64,000 nucleotides of DNA from Azophilus sp965116165 (lineage in GTDB: Bacteria; Pseudomonadota; Gammaproteobacteria; Pseudomonadales; Azotimanducaceae): positions 434,001 through 498,000 of the forward strand of contig OZ220484.1 of assembly GCA_965116165.1 (NCBI GenBank). Direction: 5' to 3'. How positions within the stretch are numbered: the stretch's first letter is position 1; each line of letters starts with the position of its first letter. Position numbers and translations under genes: made by a program. Shown piece after piece: positions 18,096 to 26,574 of this stretch. The notes beneath the pieces were generated by a model. It was not told the origin of the DNA and ran no database searches. It saw only the letters and a list, made by a program, of their open reading frames with translations.

Positions 18096-19556
18096 CTATG
18101 CCATCGCCTGCCCCGACCGCTCGGCGTGGTCGGCGATGATGCCTTGGGTCTGTTCCTCCAAAACATGGATAACCGATCGACTGCGCTGCGCCACGATGGC
18201 GTGCAGCAGTGTTGTCGGAATGGCAACGCACAACCCAAGCACCGTTGTCATCAATGCCGTCGAAATACCACCCGCCATCGTTTTGGGGTCTCCGGTACCG
18301 AACAGGGTGATTGCCTGGAAGGTAAGAATCATGCCGATGACGGTGCCGAGCAGCCCGAGCAACGGCGCGACAACCGAAATCACCTGTATCAGGGTAACGT
18401 TGCGCGAGATTTTGGGTGTCTCCAGCATAATTGCCTCGCCGAGCTTCAACTCCAGCGTTTCAACATCCACCGACTTGTTTTGGTGGTAAACGTTGAGCAC
18501 GCGCCCGAGCGGATTGTTGCTGTTGGCGGTATCGGAACGCTTCTGCGCATTCACTTGGGTGGCGGTGATGGATAGGGTGACCAGCCGCTCAATGGCCAGC
18601 AGTACGCCAATGATGCCGCCCAATATGATCACGGCACCCACATAGCCGCCCTGGCCATCGCAAAACGGCAGGTAGCATTCGCCTTTGGCGATGCCGCCGA
18701 AGAACGAGCCGACCCGTTCGCCAACGGTGGCCGCCTGGATGAGTAGCGACAGCAGTGAGCCCCGGGTCGGGTCAAGCGCCACGCCCACCACCTCGCCGGG
18801 CTCCGCCTCCTCAAGGTCTTCAACGGTATTGGTGAAGCGCGCCGCCGGCTGGCGGGCAAGTTCGACCACCGAGCCGTCATCGGTGTCGTATTTCAGATAT
18901 TCGCCGCCACCGAGCAGCGCGAAAGAGCCGACGCGGGTGATGTCGGCGGATTGCTGTTCGCCGTCGAGCATCGTGATGGTTCCGGGAAATCGGCTGACCC
19001 GGCCCGATTCGGTCATTTCGCGCTGCAGTTCGAACCAGAGTGTTTCCATCTCGTCAATGGTGGCAAGCTGGCTGGCGGTGCCCATCTTGGCGGCCAGTTC
19101 GCCGAGCCACTCCCCGCGATTCGGGAATTCCGCGGAAATCAGGGAGCTGTCAAAAACACCCCGGGTATCGCCCGCGACCTGCTGCAATACGCCGAACAGC
19201 TCCCGCAGCGAACCCAGCCGCCGGTCCAGTTGTTCCTGAAGATCAAGGAGCCGAATCTCGTTTTCCTCGAATTGCGTTTCCAGGCGATCGGAGCGCCGTT
19301 CCTCGGAGCGCCGCCGCCCTTCCGCGTCGGACAGCAATTGCGCCTGAACCGTCTTGTCGTTTTGAAAGCGGCGTTCGCGCTCGACATGTTCCCGGGACTC
19401 GACGATGCGCCGTTCCTCAACATTGCGCAGCAGTTCGTCGAGGCTATCGGCTTTAACCGGCTGTGTGTCGGCACCGCTATCGGCCTCCTGCGCCACCACC
19501 AGGGGAGCGGCGATTAGCAGGCCGCCGAGAATGATAGTTCGCTGAATTCGATTCAT
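18096..19556 (-). CDS. ttpC: TtpC-like large MotA/TolQ/ExbB-domain protein
   Basis: 486 residues. Signal peptide (ending VVAQ), a long periplasmic coiled-coil region rich in E/R (residues about 25-130, for example RRIVESREHVERERRFQNDK), a mixed domain, then a membrane region with GAVIILGGIIGVLLAIERLV and the MotA_ExbB segment LLGLLGTVIGMILTFQAITL. TtpC is an extra component of the TonB2 complex in vibrios and marine bacteria. It is preceded five bases upstream by the DUF3450 gene and followed by exbB. Confidence 0.92.
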   Translation of the reverse strand: MNRIQRTIILGGLLIAAPLVVAQEADSGADTQPVKADSLDELLRNVEERRIVESREHVERERRFQNDKTVQAQLLSDAEGRRRSEERRSDRLETQFEENEIRLLDLQEQLDRRLGSLRELFGVLQQVAGDTRGVFDSSLISAEFPNRGEWLGELAAKMGTASQLATIDEMETLWFELQREMTESGRVSRFPGTITMLDGEQQSADITRVGSFALLGGGEYLKYDTDDGSVVELARQPAARFTNTVEDLEEAEPGEVVGVALDPTRGSLLSLLIQAATVGERVGSFFGGIAKGECYLPFCDGQGGYVGAVIILGGIIGVLLAIERLVTLSITATQVNAQKRSDTANSNNPLGRVLNVYHQNKSVDVETLELKLGEAIMLETPKISRNVTLIQVISVVAPLLGLLGTVIGMILTFQAITLFGTGDPKTMAGGISTALMTTVLGLCVAIPTTLLHAIVAQRSRSVIHVLEEQTQGIIADHAERSGQAMA

Positions 19557-19561
19557 TTTGG

Positions 19562-20332
19562 TTAGGCCTCCGGGCCGGTGATGGGCAGGGTCAGCATGTC
19601 AACGGAGAGTTGCTTGCGAGCCATTCGAATGCCGTTGCGAACCGGCGTGGTGTATTCGTCGTCCAGTGGCTCCCAAGCACCGGTGGCGCTGTTCCACATA
19701 CCCGTTTCCTCACCGTCCGGGGTTTGGTAGACGAGGCTGACACGCCCCACCTTGAGCACATCGACCTTACGCGCAACGCCATCAATTTCGATGGTGTCGG
19801 CGTAGGCCTCCATCGTGCGTCCGTATTCGTTTTCAATTTGGAAGGCTCTAAGAACCTGGGAAAACTTTTCCGATACGGCGACATCGGCGCGGTCCATTGT
19901 CGAACGCAGGGTCTCAATGCGGCTGTACCGTTCATCGAGCAGAAAGGGTATATCGAGGCCAACGAACTGCTCGAGGCCCTCGATCATCCGCAACATCAAC
20001 GGCGTGATCTGTCGCTCGATGACCGTAACCTCGTCGATCGATTGGGCGAGCTGCCGCATTTCCTCGTTTTGGGCGGCAACCTGCTTGTCAAGCTGGCGGT
20101 TGTAGACCCGCAATCCCTCGATCTGTTTGAGCACCGTCTTGTATTGGTTGAGCAACTGACGGGTTTCCTCGGTCAGCGCGTCGATTTTCGCTTGCGAAAC
20201 CTTGGCCTGTTGATTGATGCGTTCGGCCACCTGGTAGATGTCCGCCAATGTCGCCGCATGGGCGGCGCCGCCGAGGCCGGTGGCGGCCGCCAAGGCCCAC
20301 ATTGGAAGCCAAAAAGTCGGTCTTTTCTTCAT
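19562..20332 (-). CDS. DUF3450 periplasmic coiled-coil protein of the TonB2 operon
   Basis: 256 residues. A signal peptide ends GGAAHAA. A long coiled coil follows (KIDALTEETRQLLNQYKTVL through NEEMRQLAQSIDEVTVIERQ), then a globular domain with LDIPFLLDERYSRIETLR, a typical DUF3450 motif. This family opens TonB2 operons; its role is unknown, but it likely works in the periplasm with TtpC. First gene of the operon: a TATAAT hexamer on the minus strand at 20384-20389, about 50 bases upstream of the start, may be its -10 box, though I see no good -35. Confidence 0.9.
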   Translation of the reverse strand: MKKRPTFWLPMWALAAATGLGGAAHAATLADIYQVAERINQQAKVSQAKIDALTEETRQLLNQYKTVLKQIEGLRVYNRQLDKQVAAQNEEMRQLAQSIDEVTVIERQITPLMLRMIEGLEQFVGLDIPFLLDERYSRIETLRSTMDRADVAVSEKFSQVLRAFQIENEYGRTMEAYADTIEIDGVARKVDVLKVGRVSLVYQTPDGEETGMWNSATGAWEPLDDEYTTPVRNGIRMARKQLSVDMLTLPITGPEA

Positions 20333-20526
20333 ACGAATTCCTGCAGGGTTGTTTGATTGCAGCCCGAAGGGTCTATCTTACTTATTATAGGGGATGGCCA
20401 CTCGGCAGCCCCACTGACAGCCGGCGAAATTCGCCTCCCCCACTGTAATTGCGCAAAGCATCGGCATACACGGATAAGATGTCAAGATTAAAAGCCGAAG
20501 GCCAGCAATGTCGTGCCTGCGCCAAC
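20333..20526. other. Intergenic region upstream of the TonB operon
   Basis: 194 bases between the ends of two minus-strand transcription units. It holds the candidate -10 box for the TonB operon (TATAAT, minus strand, 20384-20389) and no convincing ORF. I see no clear terminator for ligC. Confidence 0.4.
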
Positions 20527-21465
20527 TCATAGCCGACGTTCCAGTCGGTCCAGCGTCACCATTGCGCCAAGCCCCTGGGCCAGGCTCGAGTTCGGCTCCC
20601 GGCCCTCGCGGATGGCGGCGAAGAACTCGCGGTCGGCGAGTTCAATGCCATCGGTGCCCACCGCCACATCGCTCACGTCGATTTGCTCGCCGTCGCCCTT
20701 GAAGAGGTCGTCGTAGTTGGCAACATAGGTGCCGTTGTCGCAGATATAGCGGAAGAAAGTCCCGAACGGTCCCTCGTTGTTGAACGACAGCGAGAGCGTG
20801 CAGATGGCGCCGTCCGGGCTTTTCATGCCGATGGCCATATCCATCGCGATGCCCAGCTTCGGATGCATCGGCCCCTGCAATGCCGTGACCCGCTCGGCCG
20901 GCGCGCCGGTTTGGTACTGGAACAGATCCACGGTATGGCAGGCGTGATGCCAGAGCAGATGATCCGTCCAGCTACGCGGTTCGCCCTTGGCGTTGGTGTT
21001 GGCGCGCCGGAAGAAATAGGTCTGCACATCCATCTGCTGGATGCTGAGTTCACCGGCGGCGATGCGGTTGTGCATCCACTGGTGCGAGGGGTTGAACCGC
21101 CGTACATGGTCCACCATGGCAACGACCCCGGTTTCCCTCTGCAGTGCGACCAGCGCCTCGGCGTCGGCAAGATTGTCCGCCATCGGAATCTCCACCATCA
21201 GGTGCTTGCCGGCACGCATCACCCGGGTCGCCTGCTCGGCATGGATCGGTGTGGGTGTGGCCAATATGGCCGCTTCAACACCGGGTTGCCCGAGCGCTTC
21301 GTCGAGATCCAGCGTGACGTGCGCAATGCCGCGCGCCTCGGCTACGGTTTCGACGGCTTCCCGCACCCCCCCGCAGATGGAAACCACCTCCACATCGTCG
21401 ATGCGCTCAATCGCATCCAGATGCTTGTTTGCAAAGGCGCCTTCGCCAACCACGCATATCTTCAT
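20527..21465 (-). CDS. ligC: 4-carboxy-2-hydroxymuconate-6-semialdehyde dehydrogenase
   Basis: 312 residues of the Gfo/Idh/MocA family. It oxidises the ring-cleavage product of protocatechuate (as its hemiacetal) to 2-pyrone-4,6-dicarboxylate with NAD(P)+. Rossmann motif VVGEGAFANKH at the start; strongly LigC-like segments IQQMDVQTYFFRRANTNAKG, RSWTDHLLWHHACHTVDLFQ and FGTFFRYICDNGTY. ATG 21465 is the start; the ORF track upstream is noise. It ends the ligJ-ligU-ligK-ligC operon, separated from ligK by a short duplicated copy of its own start (21440-21531). Confidence 0.93.
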   Translation of the reverse strand: MKICVVGEGAFANKHLDAIERIDDVEVVSICGGVREAVETVAEARGIAHVTLDLDEALGQPGVEAAILATPTPIHAEQATRVMRAGKHLMVEIPMADNLADAEALVALQRETGVVAMVDHVRRFNPSHQWMHNRIAAGELSIQQMDVQTYFFRRANTNAKGEPRSWTDHLLWHHACHTVDLFQYQTGAPAERVTALQGPMHPKLGIAMDMAIGMKSPDGAICTLSLSFNNEGPFGTFFRYICDNGTYVANYDDLFKGDGEQIDVSDVAVGTDGIELADREFFAAIREGREPNSSLAQGLGAMVTLDRLERRL

Positions 21466-21531
21466 TTTGATTCGCTCACCAATCCATCCAGCTACGTTAA
21501 TAGGCCTTCGCCAACCACGCGTATCCTCATT
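21440..21531 (-). repeat. Duplicated ligC start region
   Basis: Two near-identical 27-base segments at 21440-21466 (the true ligC start) and 21505-21531 (upstream copy), differing at two positions, 65 bases apart. The upstream copy begins with an ATG that overlaps the ligK stop as ATGA and encodes a 12-residue ORF ending at TAG. It looks like a small tandem duplication that displaced ligC from a formerly overlapping position. Confidence 0.8.
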
Positions 21532-22204
21532 CAATGTACTCCAGTCCCGCCGCCGCAAGTTTTTCGCGCATATTGTAGATATCGAGCCCCAGCTCTCCGG
21601 CCGCCAGGCGGGTGCGTTTGTCTTCCTCGTTGGTCGTGCGTTGTTCGGCACGCGCCAGTATGTCCTCGACCGTATCGCGCGCCACGACGCACACACCGTC
21701 GTCGTCGGCCACCACGACATCCCCGGGATTGACCAGGCAACCGGCGCATACCACGGGCACATTTACCGATCCAAGCGTGGACTTTACCGTGCCCTTGGCG
21801 GAGACCGCCTTCGACCACACCGGGAAATTCATGGCCCGCAAATCCGCCAGATCCCGCACGCCCGCGTCGATGACGAGCCCACGCACACCCCGTACCCGGG
21901 CGGATGTGGCCAGCAGGTCGCCAAACATGCCGTCGCTGTTTGCCGCCGACAAGCCCACCAGCAGGACATCGCCGGGCCGGCATAGTTCGATCGCCACATG
22001 CAGCATCCAGTTGTCGCCGGGATGCGCAAGGACCGTTACCGCGCTGCCGGCAATGCGCGCGCCCGGGTAGATCGGCCGCATGTAGGGCTGCAACAGCCCG
22101 GTGCGGCCCTGGGCCTCGTGCACCGTGGCGACACCGAAACGCCCCAGCGCATCAATGGTCCCGAGGTCTGCCCGCTCAATGCTTCTAACCGCCACACTCT
22201 TCAT
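21527..22204 (-). CDS. ligK: 4-carboxy-4-hydroxy-2-oxoadipate aldolase / oxaloacetate decarboxylase
   Basis: 225 residues of the RraA-like aldolase family. It cleaves 4-carboxy-4-hydroxy-2-oxoadipate to pyruvate and oxaloacetate, the last step of the protocatechuate 4,5 pathway. Family marks: ATVHEAQGRTGLL near the N-terminus, the substrate/metal site GDLLATSARVRGVRGLVIDA with GVRDLADLRAMNFPVW, and GDVVVADDDGVCVV. The ATG overlaps the ligU stop (ATGA). GalC is an equivalent name in gallate degraders; the context with ligI and ligJ supports LigK. Confidence 0.92.
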   Translation of the reverse strand: MKSVAVRSIERADLGTIDALGRFGVATVHEAQGRTGLLQPYMRPIYPGARIAGSAVTVLAHPGDNWMLHVAIELCRPGDVLLVGLSAANSDGMFGDLLATSARVRGVRGLVIDAGVRDLADLRAMNFPVWSKAVSAKGTVKSTLGSVNVPVVCAGCLVNPGDVVVADDDGVCVVARDTVEDILARAEQRTTNEEDKRTRLAAGELGLDIYNMREKLAAAGLEYIE

Positions 22205-23253
22205 ACGTATACCTCGCCACGAAAGAGTACGCGTGCCGTGCGCACCACGCCCGCTGTGTCCACCTCCCCCCCGGCGTCCAGGCCAAGTCGCACACGCAAG
22301 GAACCGCTCGGGTGTTCGATATCCATTATCTTCGGGTTGCCGTCCGCAACATCGGCGATCCCCTCCGACACGGAACCCGGTAGAAGACAGGATGTGGCGA
22401 CGGAAACCGCGCCCAGCACGCCGATTGACCTGTGACAGACATGCGGGATGAACATCCGGGTCGAAATAGCCCCGCCGTTGACCGGCGCACCCACCATGCA
22501 CATCTTGGGAACGGTCTTCGCAGCCACATCACCCAGGTTCATCCGCGGCCCGATGGCGAGCCGTACCGCCTCGAGCCGTGCCTTCAACGGCTCGTTTGCA
22601 TCGAGACTATCCGGAGATTCGGTTCCGTCCAGGCCCAGGTCTTCCGCGCGCACCACCACCACCGGCATACCGTTGTCCACACAGGTGACGTCGAGCCCCT
22701 CAACATCGTCAACGACACGCCCGGTGGGCCGCAACGCCCCGCAGCTTGAACCGGCGATGTCCAAATAATTGCAGACGATTGGCGCCGCCGCACCCGGCAC
22801 GCCATCGATTGCCGTATCGCCGGTCGTCTGGAATCCACCGCCGGGCGTCGGCAATTCGAGATGGCAAACAGCACCGGTATTTTCCATGCGCACCCGCACC
22901 ACCGTAACCGGGCCGGTGGCGGCGACGAAGCCGTGCTCCAACGCATAGACGCCCACGCCGGCCAGAATATTCCCGCAATTCTGCGCGGTGCCCACGGTCT
23001 GCGTCGCCGGATCGACCTGCAGAAACAGGTAGGACAGGTCGATATCGGGAGCATCGGAGACCCGCAACACCGCCACCTTGCTGGTAAGCGGATGACCGCC
23101 GCCGATGCCGTCGATCTGCAGTGCGTCGGGCCCGCCCATGATGCGGGTGAGAAGCGCATCGCGGGCGGCCGGATCGATTGGCAGGTCGCTCGCCAGAAAA
23201 TACGCGCCGCGACTGGTGCCGCCACGGATTAGGCTGCATGGAATGGCGGTCAT
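22201..23253 (-). CDS. ligU: 4-oxalomesaconate tautomerase (PrpF family)
   Basis: 350 residues with the PrpF/diaminopimelate-epimerase-like fold. LigU/GalD interconverts keto/enol or double-bond isomers of 4-oxalomesaconate between the lactonase (LigI) and hydratase (LigJ) steps. Seen: the N-terminal CSLIRGGTSRGAYFLASDLP, GTAQNCGNILAGVGVYALEH and the C-terminal HVCHRSIGVLGAVSVATSCL. The start overlaps the ligJ stop by four bases and its stop overlaps the ligK start, so the genes are tightly coupled. Confidence 0.92.
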   Translation of the reverse strand: MTAIPCSLIRGGTSRGAYFLASDLPIDPAARDALLTRIMGGPDALQIDGIGGGHPLTSKVAVLRVSDAPDIDLSYLFLQVDPATQTVGTAQNCGNILAGVGVYALEHGFVAATGPVTVVRVRMENTGAVCHLELPTPGGGFQTTGDTAIDGVPGAAAPIVCNYLDIAGSSCGALRPTGRVVDDVEGLDVTCVDNGMPVVVVRAEDLGLDGTESPDSLDANEPLKARLEAVRLAIGPRMNLGDVAAKTVPKMCMVGAPVNGGAISTRMFIPHVCHRSIGVLGAVSVATSCLLPGSVSEGIADVADGNPKIMDIEHPSGSLRVRLGLDAGGEVDTAGVVRTARVLFRGEVYV

Positions 23254-24263
23254 ACCGGCAAGCGCGAATAGACCCGACGGGCATTGTCCGCGAAGATCAT
23301 CTTCTTCTCGTCGGCCGATGCATTGGGCGAGGCGTCAATGTAGCGTTTCGTGTCGTCGTAGTTGTGGCCGGTGTGTGGGTCAACGCCGCGCACCGCGCCG
23401 AGCAGTTCCGATGCGAACAGGATGTTTTCGGCCGGAATCACGTCCAGCAGCAGGTCGATTCCCGGCTGATGGTACACGCAGGTGTCGAAATACACGTTGC
23501 CGAACACCAGTTCTTCCAGGCTCGGCTTATTGGCCATGGCTTGAACGAGCCCGCGGAAGCGTCCCCAGTGATACGGCACCGCACCCCCACCGTGCGGAAT
23601 GACGAACTTGATGGACGGGAAATCCAGCAGAAGATCCGAGGTCAGCATCTGCATGAACGCCGTGGTGTCCGCGCCGAGGTAGTGCGATCCGGTTGTATGG
23701 AAATTCGGGTTGCAGGCGGCGCTGACGTGGATCATCGCCGGCACGTCGAGTTCGCACATCGTCTCAAAGAACGGATACCAGTAGCGATCGCCCAGCTCCG
23801 GCCCGTTCCAGAACCCGCCCGACGGATCGGGGTTCAGATTGCAACCGACGAAGCCGTACTCATTCACGCAACGCCTAAGCTCCACGATGGAACTGGCCAT
23901 GGATGCGCCCGGCGATTGCGGCAATTGCGCGACGCCCACGAAGTTGTCGGGGTAGAGTTGCGTGATGCGGTGGATTAGCTCGTTGCAGTGTTCGGTCCAG
24001 TGCCGGGAAGTGTGCTCGTTGCCAATATGGTGGCCCATCCAGGAGGCGCGGGGCGAAAAGATGGTGAGGTCGGTGCCGCGCTCCGCCTGCATCCTGAGTT
24101 GCGCGCCCTCCAGGCTGTCGCGAAGCTGCTGATCGGAAATGTTCAGGAGCCCCTTGTGGCCGACCGCTAGCGGATCATTCTCAAGTTGCGCTTTCTGCGC
24201 GGCGCGATACGCGCCCAACTCGTCGGGCGCCGTGGTGTAGTGACCGTGGCAGTCGATGATCAT
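23250..24263 (-). CDS. ligJ: 4-oxalomesaconate hydratase (amidohydrolase family)
   Basis: 337 residues. Adds water to 4-oxalomesaconate to give 4-carboxy-4-hydroxy-2-oxoadipate, LigK's substrate. Amidohydrolase metal motif HGHYTT near residue 5, MIHVSAACNP, and a C-terminal FASELLGAVRGVDPHTGHNY with the catalytic environment typical of LigJ. Length equals characterised LigJ proteins (about 340). First gene of the minus-strand lig operon, divergent from ligI across a 217-base region. Cytoplasmic. Confidence 0.92.
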   Translation of the reverse strand: MIIDCHGHYTTAPDELGAYRAAQKAQLENDPLAVGHKGLLNISDQQLRDSLEGAQLRMQAERGTDLTIFSPRASWMGHHIGNEHTSRHWTEHCNELIHRITQLYPDNFVGVAQLPQSPGASMASSIVELRRCVNEYGFVGCNLNPDPSGGFWNGPELGDRYWYPFFETMCELDVPAMIHVSAACNPNFHTTGSHYLGADTTAFMQMLTSDLLLDFPSIKFVIPHGGGAVPYHWGRFRGLVQAMANKPSLEELVFGNVYFDTCVYHQPGIDLLLDVIPAENILFASELLGAVRGVDPHTGHNYDDTKRYIDASPNASADEKKMIFADNARRVYSRLPV

Positions 24264-24480
24264 CCAGCTTCTCCCAGCCCGGGTGAAAACGCTTTCGGCG
24301 ATGCCGGCACCCGCCCGTCCCCCGATGGGGAGGGTCCGGGGAATGGGCTTGGCCGAACACTATACTCCTATCGCGGCATCTTTTTTGCCAACCATGCCCC
24401 GGCAAGGGCTGGTATTGTTATGCTGACCGCGGCATGTTGTCCGGCGCATAAACCAAGGCTTTTCGACCTCGCGCAATACC
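24264..24480. promoter_or_regulatory. Divergent ligJ/ligI promoter region
   Basis: 217 bases separating the two lig transcription units; it must contain both promoters, and a regulator such as a LysR-type LigR would be expected to bind here. No regulator gene is in the window, and I see no unambiguous -35/-10 pair. Confidence 0.45.
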
Positions 24481-25362
24481 ATGGACCCGCACTGGCTACC
24501 CTTTCATCCCAACCCATCGAAGCCCGACTACCAGCCGCCGCGGGGAGCGGTGGACGCGCACTGCCACGTATTTGGGCCGGCAGCCGAGTTTCCCTTCGCA
24601 GCGGAGCGCAAATACACGCCTTGCGATGCGGGCAAAGACCAGCTCTGGGCGCTGCGCGACCACCTGGGCTTTGCCCGCAATGTCATTGTACAGGCCACCT
24701 GCCACGGCACCGACAATCGTGCGCTGGTCGATGCCCTTGAGCACAGCAACGGGCTCGCGCGAGGCATCGCCACGGTGCGGCCGGACGTCACCGACACCGA
24801 GCTGGAGGCACTCGATAGCGCGGGTGTGCGCGGTGTGCGCTTCAATTTTCTGAAGCGGCTCGTGGACAGGCCTCCCCATGAAGACATCAGGCGGGTTGCC
24901 GAGCGAATCGCCCCACTCGGCTGGCATATCGTGATCTACTTCGAGGCCACGGAGCTTGACGAGATTCGAGATCTGATCAAGACGCTCCCCACCACGGTGG
25001 TCGTGGATCACATGGGACGGCCCGATGTGGCAAAGCCGGTGGATGGTCCGGAGTTCCAAGGGTTCGTGGACCTCATGGCCGAGCACGAGCACATCCGGAG
25101 CAAGGTGAGTTGCCCGGAAAGGCTTTCATCGACGGGACCGGACACCTATGACGATGTCGTACCGTTCTCGAGCCACCTCGTCGAGCGCTTTCCCGACCGG
25201 GTGCTCTGGGGCACGGACTGGCCGCACCCCAACATGAGGTCGCACATGCCGGACGACGGCAAGCTGGTGGACATGATCCCCCGGGTTGCGACGACCGAGG
25301 CATTGCGGCACGCGTTGCTGGTTGACAATCCGATGCGTTTGTATTGGCCGGAAACGGCTTGA
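24481..25362 (+). CDS. ligI: 2-pyrone-4,6-dicarboxylate lactonase
   Basis: 293 residues of the amidohydrolase superfamily. It hydrolyses 2-pyrone-4,6-dicarboxylate (the LigC product) to 4-oxalomesaconate. Motif VDAHCHVFGPAAEFPF near residue 23, RGVRFNFLKRL, VVVDHMGRPD and WGTDWPHPNM are characteristic, and LigI lacks a bound metal. It is transcribed opposite to the other lig genes. The ATG at 24481 lies directly at the expected N-terminus (MDPHWLPFHPNPSKP). Confidence 0.94.
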   Translation: MDPHWLPFHPNPSKPDYQPPRGAVDAHCHVFGPAAEFPFAAERKYTPCDAGKDQLWALRDHLGFARNVIVQATCHGTDNRALVDALEHSNGLARGIATVRPDVTDTELEALDSAGVRGVRFNFLKRLVDRPPHEDIRRVAERIAPLGWHIVIYFEATELDEIRDLIKTLPTTVVVDHMGRPDVAKPVDGPEFQGFVDLMAEHEHIRSKVSCPERLSSTGPDTYDDVVPFSSHLVERFPDRVLWGTDWPHPNMRSHMPDDGKLVDMIPRVATTEALRHALLVDNPMRLYWPETA

Positions 25363-25393
25363 TTCAGAGCGGTGCCGCCCTTCCACATCACCC

Positions 25394-26065
25394 TCAACCG
25401 AGATTGTCGGCAAAGAATGCAAGGGTGCGCTCGCGGGCGAGGGCGGCGCTCGCCGGGTCGTGGCTGCCCCGATGGTCGCAGTTGAATCCGTGGTCGGCGT
25501 TGTAGACATGGACGGGAACATTGGGCTGGGCGGCTTTGATTTTGGCGACATCCGTCATGGGAATGTGTGCGTCAAGTTCACCGAAGTGCATGATAACGGG
25601 ACACTTGGGGGTACGCTCGACCTGTCCGGCAATACCGCCTCCATAGTAGCAGGCGGCGGCCGCCACGCCCTCAAGCTCGCACACCGAGAGCCACGTAAGC
25701 AATCCGCCGAAGCAATAGCCGACGACACCGACCCTGCCGTATTGGGAGGCATGGCGAATCGCGGCCTGTAGATCCGCGAGGGTGTTCGGCATCTGCAACT
25801 TTTGGAAGGCGAGTTCGATGCCGCGGGCCATGTCGGCCTCTTCATAGCCGAGTTCCACATCGGCCGCCACCCGGTCGAATATCTGGGGCGCCACCACCGC
25901 ATAGCCGTCGTCGGCGTAACCGTCCGCCACCTCGCGGATATGGCTGTTAACCCCGAATACCTCCTGGATGACAACCAGCCCACCCTTCGCCCCGCCAGCG
26001 GGCATGGCGGCATAGGCAGCCAATTCGAACCCGTCGGCGGCCTGCAAATGAATCTTCGTTCCCAT
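25394..26065 (-). CDS. Dienelactone hydrolase family protein
   Basis: 223 residues, alpha/beta hydrolase of the carboxymethylenebutenolidase family. The cysteine nucleophile is in VGYCFGG, and the acid and histidine are likely in HFGELDAHIP and YNADHGFNCD. ATG 26065 has a strong AAGGAGG ribosome site. Its closeness to ligI suggests a role in aromatic catabolism, but dienelactone hydrolases also occur far from such pathways. The ORF extends upstream to 26314 without a plausible start. Convergent with ligI. Confidence 0.9.
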   Translation of the reverse strand: MGTKIHLQAADGFELAAYAAMPAGGAKGGLVVIQEVFGVNSHIREVADGYADDGYAVVAPQIFDRVAADVELGYEEADMARGIELAFQKLQMPNTLADLQAAIRHASQYGRVGVVGYCFGGLLTWLSVCELEGVAAAACYYGGGIAGQVERTPKCPVIMHFGELDAHIPMTDVAKIKAAQPNVPVHVYNADHGFNCDHRGSHDPASAALARERTLAFFADNLG

Positions 26066-26328
26066 CGGGGCACCTCCTTCAAAGGGTGCACTTTTTAACA
26101 CAGACCCCGGGCGTCCACCAAGCTCGCACGGCCGTATTCCACGATTTCCGCCCAATGGTAGGTCATAGATCATTGGAGTCCGCATACCCGGACAATTTGA
26201 CCTTTCAAATTCCACCAAACCAAGTCCCGCGCACCGCTCGGTTCGCGCAAATATCCAACCAAGACACACCCATTGACAGAAACTGCTGCGACGGATCGAA
26301 GGGAGAGCGGGCAAACCTTACAAAAAGG
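26066..26328. other. Intergenic region with no recognisable gene
   Basis: Between the hydrolase start and the 26329 element. Moderately A+T rich, probably carrying the hydrolase promoter; no supported ORF or RNA was found. Confidence 0.4.
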
Positions 26329-26497
26329 AATGGGAATTATCCAGTTGACTCCACCAATTGATGAAAGAGCAGCCGAAGCAGGCTTCAAAGAAGTCAAAGC
26401 CGCCGCCAGTGCTGAACGCAGCCATCAAGTGGGTGATGGCTTACCGTCATCCACCAGGGAACAAACCAAAGGTGGAGTCAACTGGATAATTCCCATT
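26329..26497. mobile_element. 169-bp MITE-like element with perfect 27-bp terminal inverted repeats
   Basis: The ends 26329-26355 and 26471-26497 are exact reverse complements over 27 bases (core GGGAATTATCCAGTTGACTC). There is no transposase inside; a short frame (AAEAGFKEVKAAASAERSHQ) runs through but is unlikely to be a gene. The right end lies 12 bases before the Pho-box-like site upstream of phoB, so the insertion is in the phoB promoter region. I see no obvious target-site duplication. Confidence 0.85.
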
Positions 26498-26509
26498 TAA
26501 ATGTCATGG

Positions 26510-26527
26510 GTTTCATGAAACTGTAAT
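26510..26527 (+). promoter_or_regulatory. Pho-box-like site upstream of phoB
   Basis: GTTTCAT-GAAA-CTGTAAT fits two 7-base half-sites at 11-base spacing (consensus CTGTCAT). It begins 65 bases and ends 48 bases before the phoB ATG, compatible with PhoB autoregulation. Assigned by eye only. Confidence 0.45.
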
Positions 26528-26574
26528 AATCCTCTTTCAAACTGCCGTTGGTACAGGACTTTCCGGCAATCGCC

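Noticed and set aside
26273..26500. 75-residue ORF through the 169-bp element
   Set aside because: It runs through both inverted repeats, so part of its sequence is palindromic read-through; not a plausible gene.
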